Assembly: GCA_022818135.1 (NCBI GenBank)
Contig: JAFMSR010000015.1
Span: forward strand, 18,118,569 to 18,182,568
DNA length: 64,000 nt
Direction of reading: 5' to 3'
Source of the DNA: Saxidomus purpurata
Taxonomy: Eukaryota > Mollusca > Bivalvia > Venerida > Veneridae
A program made the translations under genes and the position numbers. The stretch's first letter is position 1. Each line of letters begins with the position of its first letter. The notes beneath the pieces were generated by a model. The model worked only from the letters and a program-made list of their open reading frames with translations, did no database searches and was not told the origin of the DNA. Positions 1-12,199 of the stretch are shown piece after piece.

Positions 1-115
1 TGGAAGGAATCAGTACTAGACTCCTATCCTTCATTAGTAACTGCCAGCTTTGAAACGTAAAGTCTTCGCTTAGAATGAGGGTTCAAACCCATGACCATAA
101 TGTGCGAGATTTAAT
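1..115 (-). repeat. tRNA-derived SINE fragment (family B)
   Basis: Read on the minus strand, a B-box-like GGTTTGAACCCTC stretch near 85-95 is followed by a body containing the GGATAGGAGTCTAGTACTG core. The same core occurs near 27480-27515, and a relative of it in the copy at 2948. The copy is cut by the window edge. Confidence 0.55.
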
Positions 116-361
116 TTTACAACTGAAGTTTCTCATGAAACCAAGAAATGAACCGTATTGAAACATCTTAACACTCTGTTTTGCCTTTGCTTCATCAGAT
201 TCTATTCTTAGAAATGACTACAGATTTTGAAGGCCTAAATCAAGGGGTTAAAATTCATTAATTATTTAATGCCCATCATATCACAACACAGTAAGACTAG
301 CGCAGAATCTTTTAAAAAGAAAACACCTTCCTTTAATTCAATAAATGAATCAGAAACCAAC

Positions 362-3300
362 CTGAATATAAACTTGACCTTTGTCCAGCTGTTTGACTCT
401 GTCCCAAGATTGTTCATTCTTTGGGTCATATAATCGGAAAGGCCTGAAGAATAAAAGACAATTTAATTTTCTCAATTAAACTGTACCCTGCTAAATTTCA
501 GAAATTGACATGTACATGTACCATCAACTTTTCAAAGGGTAAACTAAAGCAAAAACGCCATACATAGTTGACATAGAATATCACATTGATTTGAAGTTAA
601 ATTTAGCGTATTTACACCATGTGCACATAACTGTATAATGGGACTTTGTTGAGTTACAAATTATCTCCCTTGTTGGATAAAGTCCAAGATAACAAAATTG
701 CAAATAGGTCCTATCAGTTGGTATCCTCTGACTTTATCATTGTTTCTTATAGAGGTAACCAAGTTATTGTGTGTGAAACGTCTCACATCTGTATTATACT
801 GGTATTCATTCTTCTTTCAGAATGGTCTGCAGAAATTCAATGTGGCATCCTAACCTTGTCATATGTATATAGTTATTTCATACATTTTTCTTGCTTGTAA
901 CAACTATTGGTATAATAATGGTATAATAATTGAACTATGAACTCACCTAGAATTCTCATTGAAAAACTTGGGCTTTCTTGCATTAACCACAACTACATCA
1001 AACAATTCCATCCAATCTTCACCTACCATGTACTTCATACCTGCATTACTGTAATATATAGACATCAAACATAGAAACTTGTACTAACTTGTGCAATGTA
1101 ACATGTAAATCCACCAATGGAATTTTTTTTCCTTTGGTTTTAAAGCAGTATTTCAGTCGGTTTAACTAACCTTTTGCATGACGAAAATTAACACTGAAGA
1201 CCTTCAACAATCGACATAAAAGAAAAATGTAGACTATGCAAATCTGAATAAAAACTACAGTTAAGACAGTCTTCATATATGATCAGCTCATACAAATGAG
1301 CATTGCACACCTTCCCCAAAGTGCATGAATACTTCAAACAGTGTAGGGCATTGCACACCGTCCCCAGAGTGCCTGAATACTGCAAACAGTGTAGGGCATT
1401 GCACACCGTCCCCAGAGTGCTTGAATAGCGCAAGCAGTGTCGAGCAATGCACACCGTCCCTAGAGTGCTTGAATACTGCAAGCAGTGTCGAGCACTGCAC
1501 ACCGTCCCTAGAGTGCTTGAATACTGCAAGCAGTGTGGAGCATTGCACACCGTCCCCAGAGTGCTTGAATACTGCAAACAGTGTAAAGCATTGCACACCG
1601 TCCCCAGAGTGCTTAAATAGTGCAAACAGTGAAGAGCATTGCACACCGTCCCCAGAGTGCTTAAATAGTGCAAACAGTGTAGAGCATTGCACAACGTCCC
1701 CAGAGTGCTTGAATACCGCAAACAGTGTAGAGCATTGTACACTGTCCCCAGAGTGTATGAATACTGCACACAGTGTAGAGCATTGCACAACGTCCCCAGA
1801 GTGCTTGAATACTGCAAACAGTGTAGAGCATTGCACACCATCCCCAGAGTGCTTGAATACTGCAAACAGTGTAGAGCATTGCACACCATCCCCAGAGTGC
1901 TTGAATACTGCAAACAGTGTAGAGCATTGCACAACGTCCCCAGAGTGCTTGAATACTGCAAACAGTGTAGAGCATTGCACAACATCCCCAGAGTGCTTGA
2001 ATACTGCACACAGTGTAGAGCATTGCACAACGTCCCCAGAGTGCTTGAATACCGCAAACAGTGTAGAGCATTGCACACCATCCCCAGAGTGCTTGAATAC
2101 CGCACACAGTGTAGAGCATTGCACAACGTCCCCAGAGTGCTTGAATACTGCACACAGTGTAGAGCATTGCACAACGTCCCCAGAGTGCTTGAATACTGCA
2201 AACAGTGTAGAGCATTGCACAACGTCCCCAGAGTGCTTGAATACTGCACACAGTGTAGAGCATTGCACAACGTCCCCAGAGTGCTTGAATACTGCAAACA
2301 GTGTAGAGCATTGCACACCATCCCCAGAGTGCTTGAATAATGCAAACAGTGTACAGCATTGACAGATACCATACATGTATATTTAACAGCAGCTATAAGC
2401 TGACATGTACAAAACAAGTATCTATCCAGTAGATTAAGAATAAGACTTACATAAATGGAAAGCCACTGTTTGTGATGATAAACATTCGTTTCCCAGCATC
2501 TGATAATCTCTCTAAAAATGTTTTAATTTCTGGACCGTTCTCAAGAAATCTTTCTGAAAGAGAAAGTACAACTGTATCTCAACACCACCTACATTAACCA
2601 TAACAAAATTACTGAGGAACCGCTAAGTTTGTAATCATACAAATTAACTTTAAATTAAGCCAATGGCATCATCTAAGCACGAACAGCCAGAGGGGGTGTT
2701 AAAAAGATATATTTCTATCTAATTAAAATGGTTAATTTAAATTTTCACACAGAGTTACTTAATACGTGTACTTATTAAATGTAATTATTTCTACAGCTGG
2801 GAATGGCATTCCATTAGTAGTGGTAAAATAACTTTTCCAATTAGGATATATCATGCAGACGGCAATAAATTTAAATTAACAGAAATACACAACCCGCTGA
2901 TTTTTTACCAATGGAAAAAAGTTAGGGATATACTGGGTTTTCGTCTGCCTCTGTGGCGGAGAGTCAATGACTTGAAATCAATGTAACCTCTTAATAGATT
3001 GAGGGTCATGCGTTCAAACCCTGCTACAGAGTGACCATGTCTGTGAATGTGAAAAAGTTGGCAGTTTCTTAAGGAAAGAGATGCCTAGTACATGTACTGG
3101 TTCTTCCCAGGTTCTTCCCAGGAATGATAGTTAGGTATACTGCCCTAGCGTTAACATGACCAAAATACTGTTGGAACAGGCGATAAACTCCTACAACAAC
3201 AAAAACAATTCATGAAGTTCTTTAATGTGCGCTAGTGGTTACATAATTTGCCTTACAACCTTGGTTTAACCCCTGGCCAGATCACTTGAGGTTTTTTCTT

Positions 3301-6300
3301 GGTACAAAGTGAAACTTGTGTTGTTTGAAAAAAAATGTTTTGTTTTATCAGAGCCCTGGATTTCATTTATACATCGCCAGGAACTTACTGAGATCTTGCA
3401 TAATAAATCCGTGTAAAACACCTGTCGTATGCACACTTTGAACAGCATTCTGAAAAGAAATATGAAAGGGTCAGCCTCTCTGATCTTAAACATGATTCCA
3501 AATTAAGATCATAACAGTTTATGAATACTGACAAAGTGTTCTATCTCGCATACTATCTAGTTAGTCTTAACTTTGGATATGGGAGGGGGATGAAAAATTT
3601 ATACATCTTTTTTATTCCGCAGTAAATTTCCTTTAAAATTTTCATATGAAACAATGAAAGGATGCAAGTAATGTAAACGACAATAATTCACACCTTTGAA
3701 TATAAGTCATTATGCCATCACTTACTAAAACAGCCAAGCTCTTTGCAAGAGTCTAAATTGGGAAAGTAATAGATGGGTCAAGGACTAGCATTACTGGGGG
3801 ATTTAAACATTTAAAATGTAGGTTTCTGGTGGGTTTCAACCACTGAAATGCATGTTCTTTGGGTTTTATACCAACTTACCCTAATATCGTAGAATACATA
3901 TTCTGGATCATATGGTATATTCTTTTCAATAAAGTACTGAAACAGAAAAAAAAGAAAAACAAAATGAAAGTCTGCTCTTTTAATACAAGCAATCGTATCA
4001 AAATCAACATATGATAATGGTAATAAATTCAGTAGCTTCTTGGTCACATCTAACATGTCTGATGTTATTCTTAAATACTCTATTAATAACTAACATGCTT
4101 AGTGGACAATTACATCAAAGCTCTGAATACAGTATAGGTCATCTAACAGTTGTCAATTGTGTAGAAAGCTTGTAGCTTATCGAGTCACTCTCGAGTCCAC
4201 TTCCTGGAAAAACCAGTACTGGTGTCATATGAGAAAGTACGGTCGTGACCCCAGTGGGGGTCTAACCCGCAACCTCCGCGATGAGCTGCTGACACCATAA
4301 CCTCTACACCACCGCTCACCTCTTACAGTTGAACTTATTTATGACAGGTCATATGTATTACGTAATCTCTTGACTAAGACAGCTGGTGTTGATGTATTTA
4401 AAAAATGAACAGTTCCTTCGTCAGATAAACTTTTGATGAGAAACCGCCTGCTTTAAAAGACCATCTTTTAACTATCTCTTGGTTGGCTGCTTTAAACACA
4501 AGTTTGACTGTTGTGTAAATTATATAATATTCGCGATGATTTAGTTAACGCTATTTTCCCACTTCACTAATTAAAAAAGCTCATGAAAGATTTATTTCAC
4601 ACAGATTTCATTTTACTATTAGAGGATTCTCCTTTCACAAAATTTAACTTAAAATTCTCAAATAAGTCTGTCCGCTCACAAATCGCGCAATGTTTGTTGC
4701 ATAAAAATTACCAAGTTTACAGTATATACGTGAAACAACTTGCTATGATGATGAACATGTCTAGTGCTCACTAACATTATTTCAGTACTGAAATCACTTT
4801 GAACATGACCTTTTGCCTACTATAAATTTCAAAGTCATGTGTCATAGCATTTCAAGCAAACTTATTCAATCTAAATAAACATTTATCCTGATGTAATAAA
4901 ATTTCCTTACATTTGCAAATGTTCTCTTTTCTCTGTCTAAAGATTCGAAACTAAGCATGTTTGTTCAAACTTAAAGATCAAAATATATTGTAGGGTGAAG
5001 AATTAACCAGTTTTTAGTCCCGACCAACCCATGAGCCACAAGTCAGACTGTCAAAGACTCCAGCAGGACTCCCTTCATGCTGACACCTAACATTTTTGTT
5101 TTTGAAAGTTGAGATGTTATTGTAGAGAAAAAGCAATTAAATTCCCAAATTTGTGAACTGTTCCAGTTGCCAAAGGACTGCATCCAGATTTGAGACAGAT
5201 GCATAAAACAGACTTCAGACTTGTCAACTTGATTCGTGCCGTGTCGCTGCAGAATGCAGGCCACAATCTCAGTTATAAACTTTACATGAGCGCTGCTGTG
5301 TGAAAGCTCAATTTTTTTAAAAGATTATCATCACTTCAAAAAGAACAAAAATCAATGTTATTGTTGAGGAACAGAACTATAAGTACAGGTGCTATATCAT
5401 TACTCATATTGTCTGTTACTTAAATTGTCTGTCATGGATAAGTGAAGTATGTGGATAAAGATCAGACTGCATGGTTGCACAGGCTGTTTTGGATCTATCC
5501 TGATTAGTTTATACCAATTTATTCTAGCTTGATTGTGAAGAAAGCTTATCAAGTCACTCTCGAGTCCGCTTCCTGGCAAAATCAGTACTGGTGTCATATA
5601 AAGAGGTACGGTCGTGACCCTAGTGAGACTCGAACCCACAACTTCCGCGAGGAGAGGCAGACACCTTAACCTGTACCACCACCTCTATCCTGGTTGCAAA
5701 TGCTTATAACACTGGTTTTCATACAGTGGGGCTCAAATGTTGGTAGATGAGCAACCAAAACGGGACTTACGTCTGTAACGTTGATGATGAGATTCATTTC
5801 TGGAGGAGCAAACATGTCTACTAACTGATGCATAGGACCCTGAAATGTCAAACAGATTGCCTCAATACACAACACTTTCAGCCTTTCAAGTTCGTTTTAT
5901 ATGATACAATTGTACATGTATAAGCTATGAGTGTAGAGTGTTACAAAGGTTTAAGATGCACAGCTAACACAGTAAGATGCAAAACATGGTGCAAAAAAAA
6001 CTGCTATACAGTAGTTATCTCCTGTGTATTACAGTGCTTTAAGTCTTCCTTTTTATCCCCCTGCCGAAGGCAAAGGGGATATTAGAAATGGTCTTCGTCC
6101 GTCCGTCCCAATTTTGTCAGGAGCATAACCCCAAAAGTACTTGAGCGATTTTCTTCAAACTTCATACACTGACAGAGCACATTGGGAGGAAGTGCAGTGT
6201 GTAAGAACAATAACTCTACCTTGCCTACTTTTAGAGTTATTCCCCTTTTATCAGATTTACTTGAAAAACTTTGTCCGGAGCATAACTCCAAAAGTGGGTT

Positions 6301-9300
6301 CGCTCCCTGGCCGCATCATACCAAAGACGTAAAAAATGGTACCAGTAGCTCCCTTGCTTGGCGCTCAGCATTAAAAAAGGGAAAATGGCTTCTCTTCTCT
6401 CATACCCTCACGGCGATGGATACCATCAGGAATGAGGTGTCGAGAGTGGTTATTATAAGTTGGATAACTTGTTTCACAATCGACCAAAAATAAATTAGTA
6501 TAAACTAACTCCAAAAGTACTTGAGGGATTTTCTTCAAACTTAATACACTGACATAGCACATTGGTAGGAAGTGCAGTGTGTAAGAACAATAACTCTACC
6601 TTGCCTACTTTTAGAGTTATTCCCCTTTATCAGATTTACTTTAAAAAGTTTTGTCCAGAGCGTAACTCCAAAAGTATTTGAGGGATTTACTTCAAACTTA
6701 ATACACTGACATAGCACATTGGTAGGAAGTGCAGTGTGCAAGAACAATAACTCTACCTTGCCTACTTTTAGAGTTATTCCCCTTTATCAGATTTACTTGT
6801 CCGAAGCATAACTCCAAAAGTACTTGAGGGATTTTCTTCAAACTTAATACACTGACATAGCACATTGGTAGGAAGTGCAGTGTGCAAGAACAATAACTCT
6901 ACCTTGCCTACTTTTAGAGTTATTCCCCTTTATCAGATTTACTTGAAAAGTTTTGTCCAGAGCATAACTCCAAAAGTACTTGAGGGATTTTCTTCAAACT
7001 TAATACACTGACATAGCACATTGGTAGGAAGTGCAGTGTGCAAGAACAATAACTCTACCTTGCCTACTTTTAGTCAAATAGAAAAATATCATACCTATAC
7101 TGATAATGAACATTAATATAATTTTGCAAACCTTCTCTTCACTGCCTTATTCTTTTTCTTCTTACTTGAAAACTGTACTCAGCATGACCATAACTATACA
7201 GCTTTTTAAGGATTTCCTCTCACCAAGTAAAATGTACGAAAGTACAACCTTCAGGTAACTTCTTCCTGGCGGGGGGATTAACCATGTGTAACATGGCTCT
7301 TGTTACTATGTTGTTTTAAAAGAAGGGAAGTGGTCATGCCCAAATGTACCAAGTTCAAACCCTACGTGGGTTTACCTACTGAGATCCTCATTAAGCATTA
7401 AAAAGAGGAATTTTATGCTTGGGGTCAAGGGAGTCATAAGGCCCCTTTTGGGTCAAGGGCAAATTCCTTGTGGGGGGACAAGAGAGGGGGGGGGACCCAA
7501 AGCTCCTGGGTTTTAATGAAATTCAAAGACTTAAATTCAACTTTCAAAGACATCACCTTTGCTTTTATGTAAACCATTCAATGCATTATTTGGAAGACAA
7601 ACAATAAAGGTTAAAATCAAATTTTCAAGAGTCAAGGTGGTTATTTTATGGGTCAAGCCATGTGTCATAGGGTTCCGGTCACTATACTCTGGGCATGCAT
7701 ATCATATTTTTTCATAAATTTTATTGCTGTTTTTTCCTTGAAAACAAAAAGATTCCAGAGTGATTACATCAGCTGCAAAGTTTTGTCAAATCTAACTCAG
7801 TCAACTGGTAAATGAACTAAACTATGCCAATCAAAGGAACAATCCTGCCGTTTAGTTGATACTAATTTATTTATTCTTGATTGCGAAACAGGTTCTTACA
7901 ACTTATATTAATCGCTCTCAAGACTCGTTTCAGATGAAATCAACCTCGAAGAGAGAGAGGCAATGTGGATTTATTTGTGTCTTGCCTAAGGACACTTCCG
8001 ACATGGCGATGGTAGGGATCGAACCTGGGGCCCTTCGATCATGCTGTTAATACTTACAGTCCCATAAAACCTGTTCATATCACTGATAGGTACATGTGTC
8101 CCATGGTACGAGTCAAGTACTTCCTGATCTGACAGCTTTGTTGTTCCTCTGAAACACCACAAAAATATAAATGTACATGTTGGCATAATCAACAGGAATT
8201 GCTTTATTGCGCTAACTGTTTTGATCTACAGACAAAACTACAAAAATGAAGCTGCATGATGCAAGAATTTCAATTACAATGTACATTGTCATGAGGAATC
8301 TTTGTCAATGCAGTAAAACCCGACACATCCCACATCCTTAGGGACCATTTGACTATTAAGGCTGATTTTGCCGGTAAAAACAGGTTTTGCACAAGACATT
8401 TTATGCTAACAGGACCAAGGAACAGTGCCATATATGTCAGTTCTCTGCTAAAACCAGGTTGTGGATAAGAAAGCCTTTACTGTTATGTATACTGATCCTG
8501 TAAACTAAACATTTGCTTTTCCAAAAGCAAGTGTCTGAAACTTTTTATGAATTTAAGCCAATTTCTTGCTTATACATTGCCTATTACTAACCATACCCTG
8601 CTAGAGAAAAATGACAAATGCAGATCATTTTCTTAAATATCCATGCAGTTTAATCATGATCTACACAATTCACTATCGAGTCAATACACTTTCAGCAAGC
8701 ACCTGTTAGACCAATTCATTGAACTGTCCATATTGCCATTTGGAAGACTGACGTGGCCATTAAAGAAATTCACCAGAGTCAGAGTTAAAACTAATCCTTA
8801 CACTACAGCCTAGTCCTCAGTGCTAGCCAATCAGTTACACCTTTAACAACAAGACCAACAGATTACTGGGTCATTTAAAACATTAATATACAACCAAATT
8901 AGATTCTAATCAGATTAAACTACACGTATTCATAAAATTATATTCCCCTTATCTGACACTGGTATTCTATACATGTTTTCAGGTAATAAATGCACTACAG
9001 TACTAAAGTCTTGTAAATACTTCACCTGTACACTGTTCCAAGCTGTATGTTATGATAAGAATCAATCTTCATAAGCAAACCCTGAAATGATCAAACAAGA
9101 CCACAAATGAAATATTTGAGACTCTTATGCTAAATGAAAGAGTTTGTTACAAGTATGTGCTTATTGAACAGTATTTGCCAAGTTGGTCAACCTTACGCAT
9201 TTGGTTTTAGGTCTGTAGAGAAATAGTGCATATGGCAATGGGAAATGCTCTTTATGAAGTACTACATACTTTCCTGACATCATATAGATTTTGATATCAT

Positions 9301-11612
9301 TTAAGGAACTCCATAAAATGACTCCTAACATGTTGTTCTGATACTGCTGAATGCTGTGAATTAAAATTAGAAATCTGCTTGTGTCAGAATTACTTTTACA
9401 CGATATACTGATACAAGAAAGTATACAGTAAATATCATATGTAACGCCTCTGGATATAGCGAAACTCTAGATATAAGGAACAAATTTTCTCTGTCCAATA
9501 TTTTTTCTTAATTTTTTTTATATGAAAATGATACATGGATATAACAAACCCCAGATGTAAGGAGCAAAATTAAATGGCCGAAAGGAGTTCCCTATAAACA
9601 TGGTTTACTGTATTAAATTAATGTTCTCAAAAACTACCATACATATAATCGACAGTGTTGGCCGGAACCCTTTTATTCAATACATACCTTTCTAATATCA
9701 TAGTGAAGACCTCTCAGTATAAAATCTGGGTTGAAATGCTGGTTCCTAATGCCCTCTGGATACTGCATCATTATGGAAAGACAAAATACTATAAATCATC
9801 TTGGGAATATCTAAATCCGAGGGTGATTCATACCACCTACTATGCCAATTGCACACATTGCCAAGCTTTGGCTACAAGTTTTAAGTGTATAATTTACACT
9901 TATAATACTGTAGATACAGTGCTAGTTCTATATTACTTATTTTTAAAGATATACATGTATATATGTGACTGAGGAAACTGTAAAACACTAATTATGCTCT
10001 GAACAAAAGTTGTATATCCACAGATGAAGGCAATTTTTTCCACTCTCTATCTCATACATTCACATTTTGAACTAAGAATGTTTTTAAAAGGTTAGTTATT
10101 GCAGAAACCAGAGTAACAAAAGATTCAAAACTGATTCTACAGGGAATCACTGGTTTCTGCATACATACATGTATATAACAAGTTGAAATAGCAAATCTTC
10201 CTGTAGCTCTGATTTAATTTTATACCAGTAAGCTTAAAACCTTTGTCCATTCTACAAATTTCAAATTTTATTACTACAGTAAAGGTCTTCAAATAGTATG
10301 GTCCGGAAACGAGAGTAATACGATAAATAACCCTGGATCACGGCAACACCGGGTACCGCCATTTTGGAAAAAGAAGAAAATTTGCTTTTATCTCGAACTC
10401 ATTTTTCCACATTGACCAACAAAGAGATCCTTAATACAATTTGCTTCCTTATCTATATGCTTTTTTTTCCGATGTTTTGGTTTGATGGTTTACGTTGGAA
10501 AGTTGACTTGTATGACGTTTTTTTTTTCAAACCGCCAAAAACCGACCTCCAATTTTAGCCTTCTTCCTACTTCATGGTGTCAGGGGTGCCTTCTCATAGA
10601 AGCCTAATGCGCTGTTCTTAGATTTTCGTTTTTCCCCCCCTTTTTATTTTTTCTGCCGGACGGTAGATCCGACAAACAAAAACGCCCTGATTTTCATTGG
10701 TGATTTTGTGCACGTTTTCCTGTATTTTAGGGTCAATGGAATGCTATTAATGAATTAGGGTTTTTTTGTTTGTTAGATTAGTTTTCTTTTTATTTATAAA
10801 ATAATACAGTTTAAGACCAAACGCAGTCAATCCACCACGCAAACGCCAAGACAGACAGCGGACCGTGCTCGCTTAACAAAGTTTTTATATATAAAGGTTT
10901 TATTCACGTTTTGGATTTTCTCAGCTTTCCATTATACCTTTTTAAATTAAAATTGGTATTTAAATGAAAAATGGGGAGTTGCAACACTAGCAATCCAGTA
11001 ACGCGCGTGATATCGGTGTGATAATGCCCAGGAATAACGAGACAGTTATCAGTACGAAAGCGGGGCGTGCCATCTACAGTAAACGACTCCGGATATAAAT
11101 AAAATCTGGATATAAGGAACAAATTTTCTCTGCCCGAGTTTTTTTCTTCCTTTATGTAATATGAAAATGTGATATGGATATAACAAACTCCGGATATAAA
11201 GGACACATTTAAATGGTCCCAAGGAGTTCATTATAAACGGAGTTTACTGCCTTACTTCGTACTAAATAGAAACAGCTAACAGGCTTACTAGCCCAACTAA
11301 TTGTGCACAAGGGTTTTTGCTATATACAACGGCCACCCTAAAGACAGACATACATGTATATATGTAATGTCAATTTGTAAAATGGGTTGGTCTTGCAGTC
11401 GAAATATTGACGTTAAGTTAACAGGCTTACCTTATAGTTTTTGATGAGTGATTCTTTTCCCAGATCATACAGTACATGGTGGAGATCCTGTGTGTATGAT
11501 GCTAATGTGTAGTCATAATCAAACCCATATACTTTAGTATCTTTAAGGCAGATTTCATTGTTTGCAAATACACCTAATTTGTTTGTTTTCTCTCCTGTTT
11601 CCAATGGAATGT
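362..11612 (-). CDS. NT5DC2/3-like HAD-family 5'-nucleotidase domain protein, partial, ten exons
   Basis: This gene runs right to left and continues off the left edge; the first exon(s) upstream of 11612 were not found. Exons, in coding order, are 11612-11431, 9762-9688, 9081-9026, 8148-8058, 5839-5771, 3936-3880, 3449-3389, 2553-2451, 1048-947 and 443-362. All are bounded by AG/GT and the phases join without a break. Seen: the HAD nucleophile motif I (VYGFDYDYT) in the first exon, then YPEGIR..FNPDFILRGLHYD, LLMKIDSYHNIQLGTVYR, the YFIEKNIPYDPEYVFYDIR segment, the HAD motif II region MFIITNSGFPF, and FDVVVVNARKPKFF followed by RPFR. Known: this order is that of the NT5DC2/NT5DC3 cytosolic-5'-nucleotidase-like family, predicted Mg-dependent phosphatases with poorly defined substrates. 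The downstream Asp-containing HAD motif lies outside the window. Introns are repeat-rich (minisatellite, SINEs, MITEs). Family assignment is firm; choice between NT5DC paralogues is not. Confidence 0.9.
1308..2360. repeat. 48-bp minisatellite, about 22 copies, intronic
   Basis: A tandem array with an exact 48-bp period lies in the NT5DC-like intron between exons 2553-2451 and 1048-947. The unit contains GTGTAGAGCATTGCACA and CCCCAGAGTGCTTGAATAC. Copies at the left end diverge more than those in the middle and right. Because 48 is a multiple of three and the unit lacks stops in several frames, long repetitive open frames run on both strands; these are by-products of the array and not genes. 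Confidence 0.95.
2948..3210 (+). repeat. tRNA-derived SINE (family B)
   Basis: A tRNA-like head (CTCTGTGGCGGAGAGTCAAT as A-box region, GCGTTCAAACCCTGC as B box) is followed by a body with ACTGGTTCTTCCCAGG, the last part duplicated in tandem, and a CAACAACAAAAACAA tail. It lies in an intron of the NT5DC-like gene. Confidence 0.7.
4153..4317 (-). repeat. tRNA-derived SINE (family A), copy 1
   Basis: On the minus strand a tRNA-like head (GGTGTAGAGGTTATGGTGTC, then GCGGGTTAGACCCCCAC as B box) leads into ACCAGTACTGGTTTTTCCAG and a tail ending AGCTACAAGCTTTCT. Three more copies in this window share head, core and tail. Confidence 0.8.
5526..5688 (-). repeat. tRNA-derived SINE (family A), copy 2
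   Basis: Same head, core and tail order as the copy at 4153. The B box GTGGGTTCGAGTCTCAC is the best preserved of the four. It sits in the NT5DC-like intron about 80 bp downstream, in transcription, of exon 5839-5771. Confidence 0.8.
6055..7074. mobile_element. pearl/Helentron-like non-autonomous element with ~155-bp tandem core
   Basis: The block opens with a compact hairpin (ATCCCC..TGCC-GAA-GGCA..GGGGAT) and a short TCCGTCCGTCC stretch. About five tandem units of roughly 150-160 bp follow; each contains TTCAAACTTAATACACTGAC and ATAACTCTACCTTGCC. A terminal motif plus tetranucleotide plus tandem core is the plan described for bivalve 'pearl' elements. The right end appears truncated in TTTTAGTCAAATAG. 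A SINE is inserted between two units. Confidence 0.65.
6296..6506 (+). mobile_element. 5'-truncated SINE nested in the pearl-like block, with target-site duplication
   Basis: The 12-bp sequence AACTCCAAAAGT is present immediately on both sides (6284-6295 and 6507-6518), as expected of an L1/RTE-style target-site duplication. The insert begins at a B-box-like GGGTTCGCTCCC, includes ACCAAAGACGTAAAAAATGG and TTGGCGCTCAGCATTAAAA, and ends AT-rich. It interrupts one tandem unit and so is younger than the array. Confidence 0.75.
7862..8050 (-). repeat. SINE-like repeat adjoining an NT5DC-like exon
   Basis: On the minus strand, CCCCAGGTTCGATCCCTACC resembles a Pol III B box, followed by a body with AAGTGTCCTTAGGCAAGACAC, itself a small palindrome. 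It abuts the donor side of exon 8148-8058. Family membership is uncertain. Confidence 0.4.
9432..9612. mobile_element. Tigger/pogo-like MITE, diverged copy
   Basis: About 180 bp related to the copies at 11078, 35135, 41655 and 52217. It has GGATATAGCGAAACTC at the left, ATGGATATAACAAACCCC inside and GGTTTACTGTA at the right. Its left terminus is degraded. Confidence 0.6.
9763..11430. other. NT5DC-like intron without further genes
   Basis: This intron separates exons 11612-11431 and 9762-9688. Apart from the MITE at 11078 I see only AT-rich sequence and some T-rich runs around 10450-10650. No coding signal is convincing. Confidence 0.6.
11078..11250. mobile_element. Tigger/pogo-like MITE
   Basis: The right end has GAGTTCATTATAAACGGAGTTTACTG and the left CAGTAAACGACTCCGG, giving imperfect terminal inverted repeats. 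The interior matches the TATAAGGAACAAATT and GATATAACAAACTCCGG segments of sister copies. Tigger/pogo is inferred from the CAGT terminus and presumed TA target; no transposase is present. Confidence 0.7.
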
Positions 11613-11848
11613 CTGTAAAAACAATGTAAGACTATCCAATATACCAGTAAGTATTGTACAATATAGACAAATGTTGACCGTAATGTGTAGTTTTATATTT
11701 AAACTGGGAGTGGTTCTGACCGCCCAACATTTATTTTGGTTATTTGTCATAGGGACCATCTTGGATTTGCCAGGACTTCTAGTAGAATAGCAAATTGTGA
11801 ATAAAACAATTCGATTTTTTTTATTTTTCAAAAATCAGCTGATCACAG

Positions 11849-12199
11849 GTTGGAAGTTATATTACCCTTCAAAATGGTCTTATTGGTTTAAAGTTTAGAA
11901 TGATGCTCAAAACACATTGGACGCTTGAAAAACATATAAGAAATTAGTTTAAACCTGTTATTTCTGTTATTGACAAATCAAAATTAAGATATACATAACC
12001 GAAAAGGTGGATTTTTTATTTTTGACTAGTATGTCAAAAAAGGTTTGTACAGATTTCCTCTATATTCAATGTGAATGAAACTGTTATACAGATCGCTCTT
12101 TTTTTATAACTAAGTAATGTTTATTATTCCAGGAGTATAAATCATTGACTAATGTTTTATTTAAAATTTTGGTCACTTTGAACGGTAATATCACTTTAA
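11849..12199. mobile_element. MITE family with ATATTACC termini, copy 1
   Basis: The ends form inverted repeats of about 22 bp: TATATTACCCTTCAAAATGG on the left against the complement of TTTGAACGGTAATATCACTT on the right. The interior is colinear with 29665-30025, including TGTTATTTCTGTTATTGACA. Confidence 0.75.

Noticed and set aside
1188..2417. Open frames of 217-409 codons on both strands in the 48-bp minisatellite
   Set aside because: Produced by a stop-free unit with a period divisible by three; no domain, and they lie inside an intron of a well-supported gene.
2948..3030. tRNA genes suggested by A- and B-box-like motifs here and at 4153, 14511, 28478, 50566 and 59573
   Set aside because: Sequences do not form a plausible tRNA cloverleaf by eye and are followed by shared SINE bodies; they are SINE heads.
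9655..9972. Plus-strand frame of 105 codons
   Set aside because: Antisense to the well-supported NT5DC-like exon 9762-9688.
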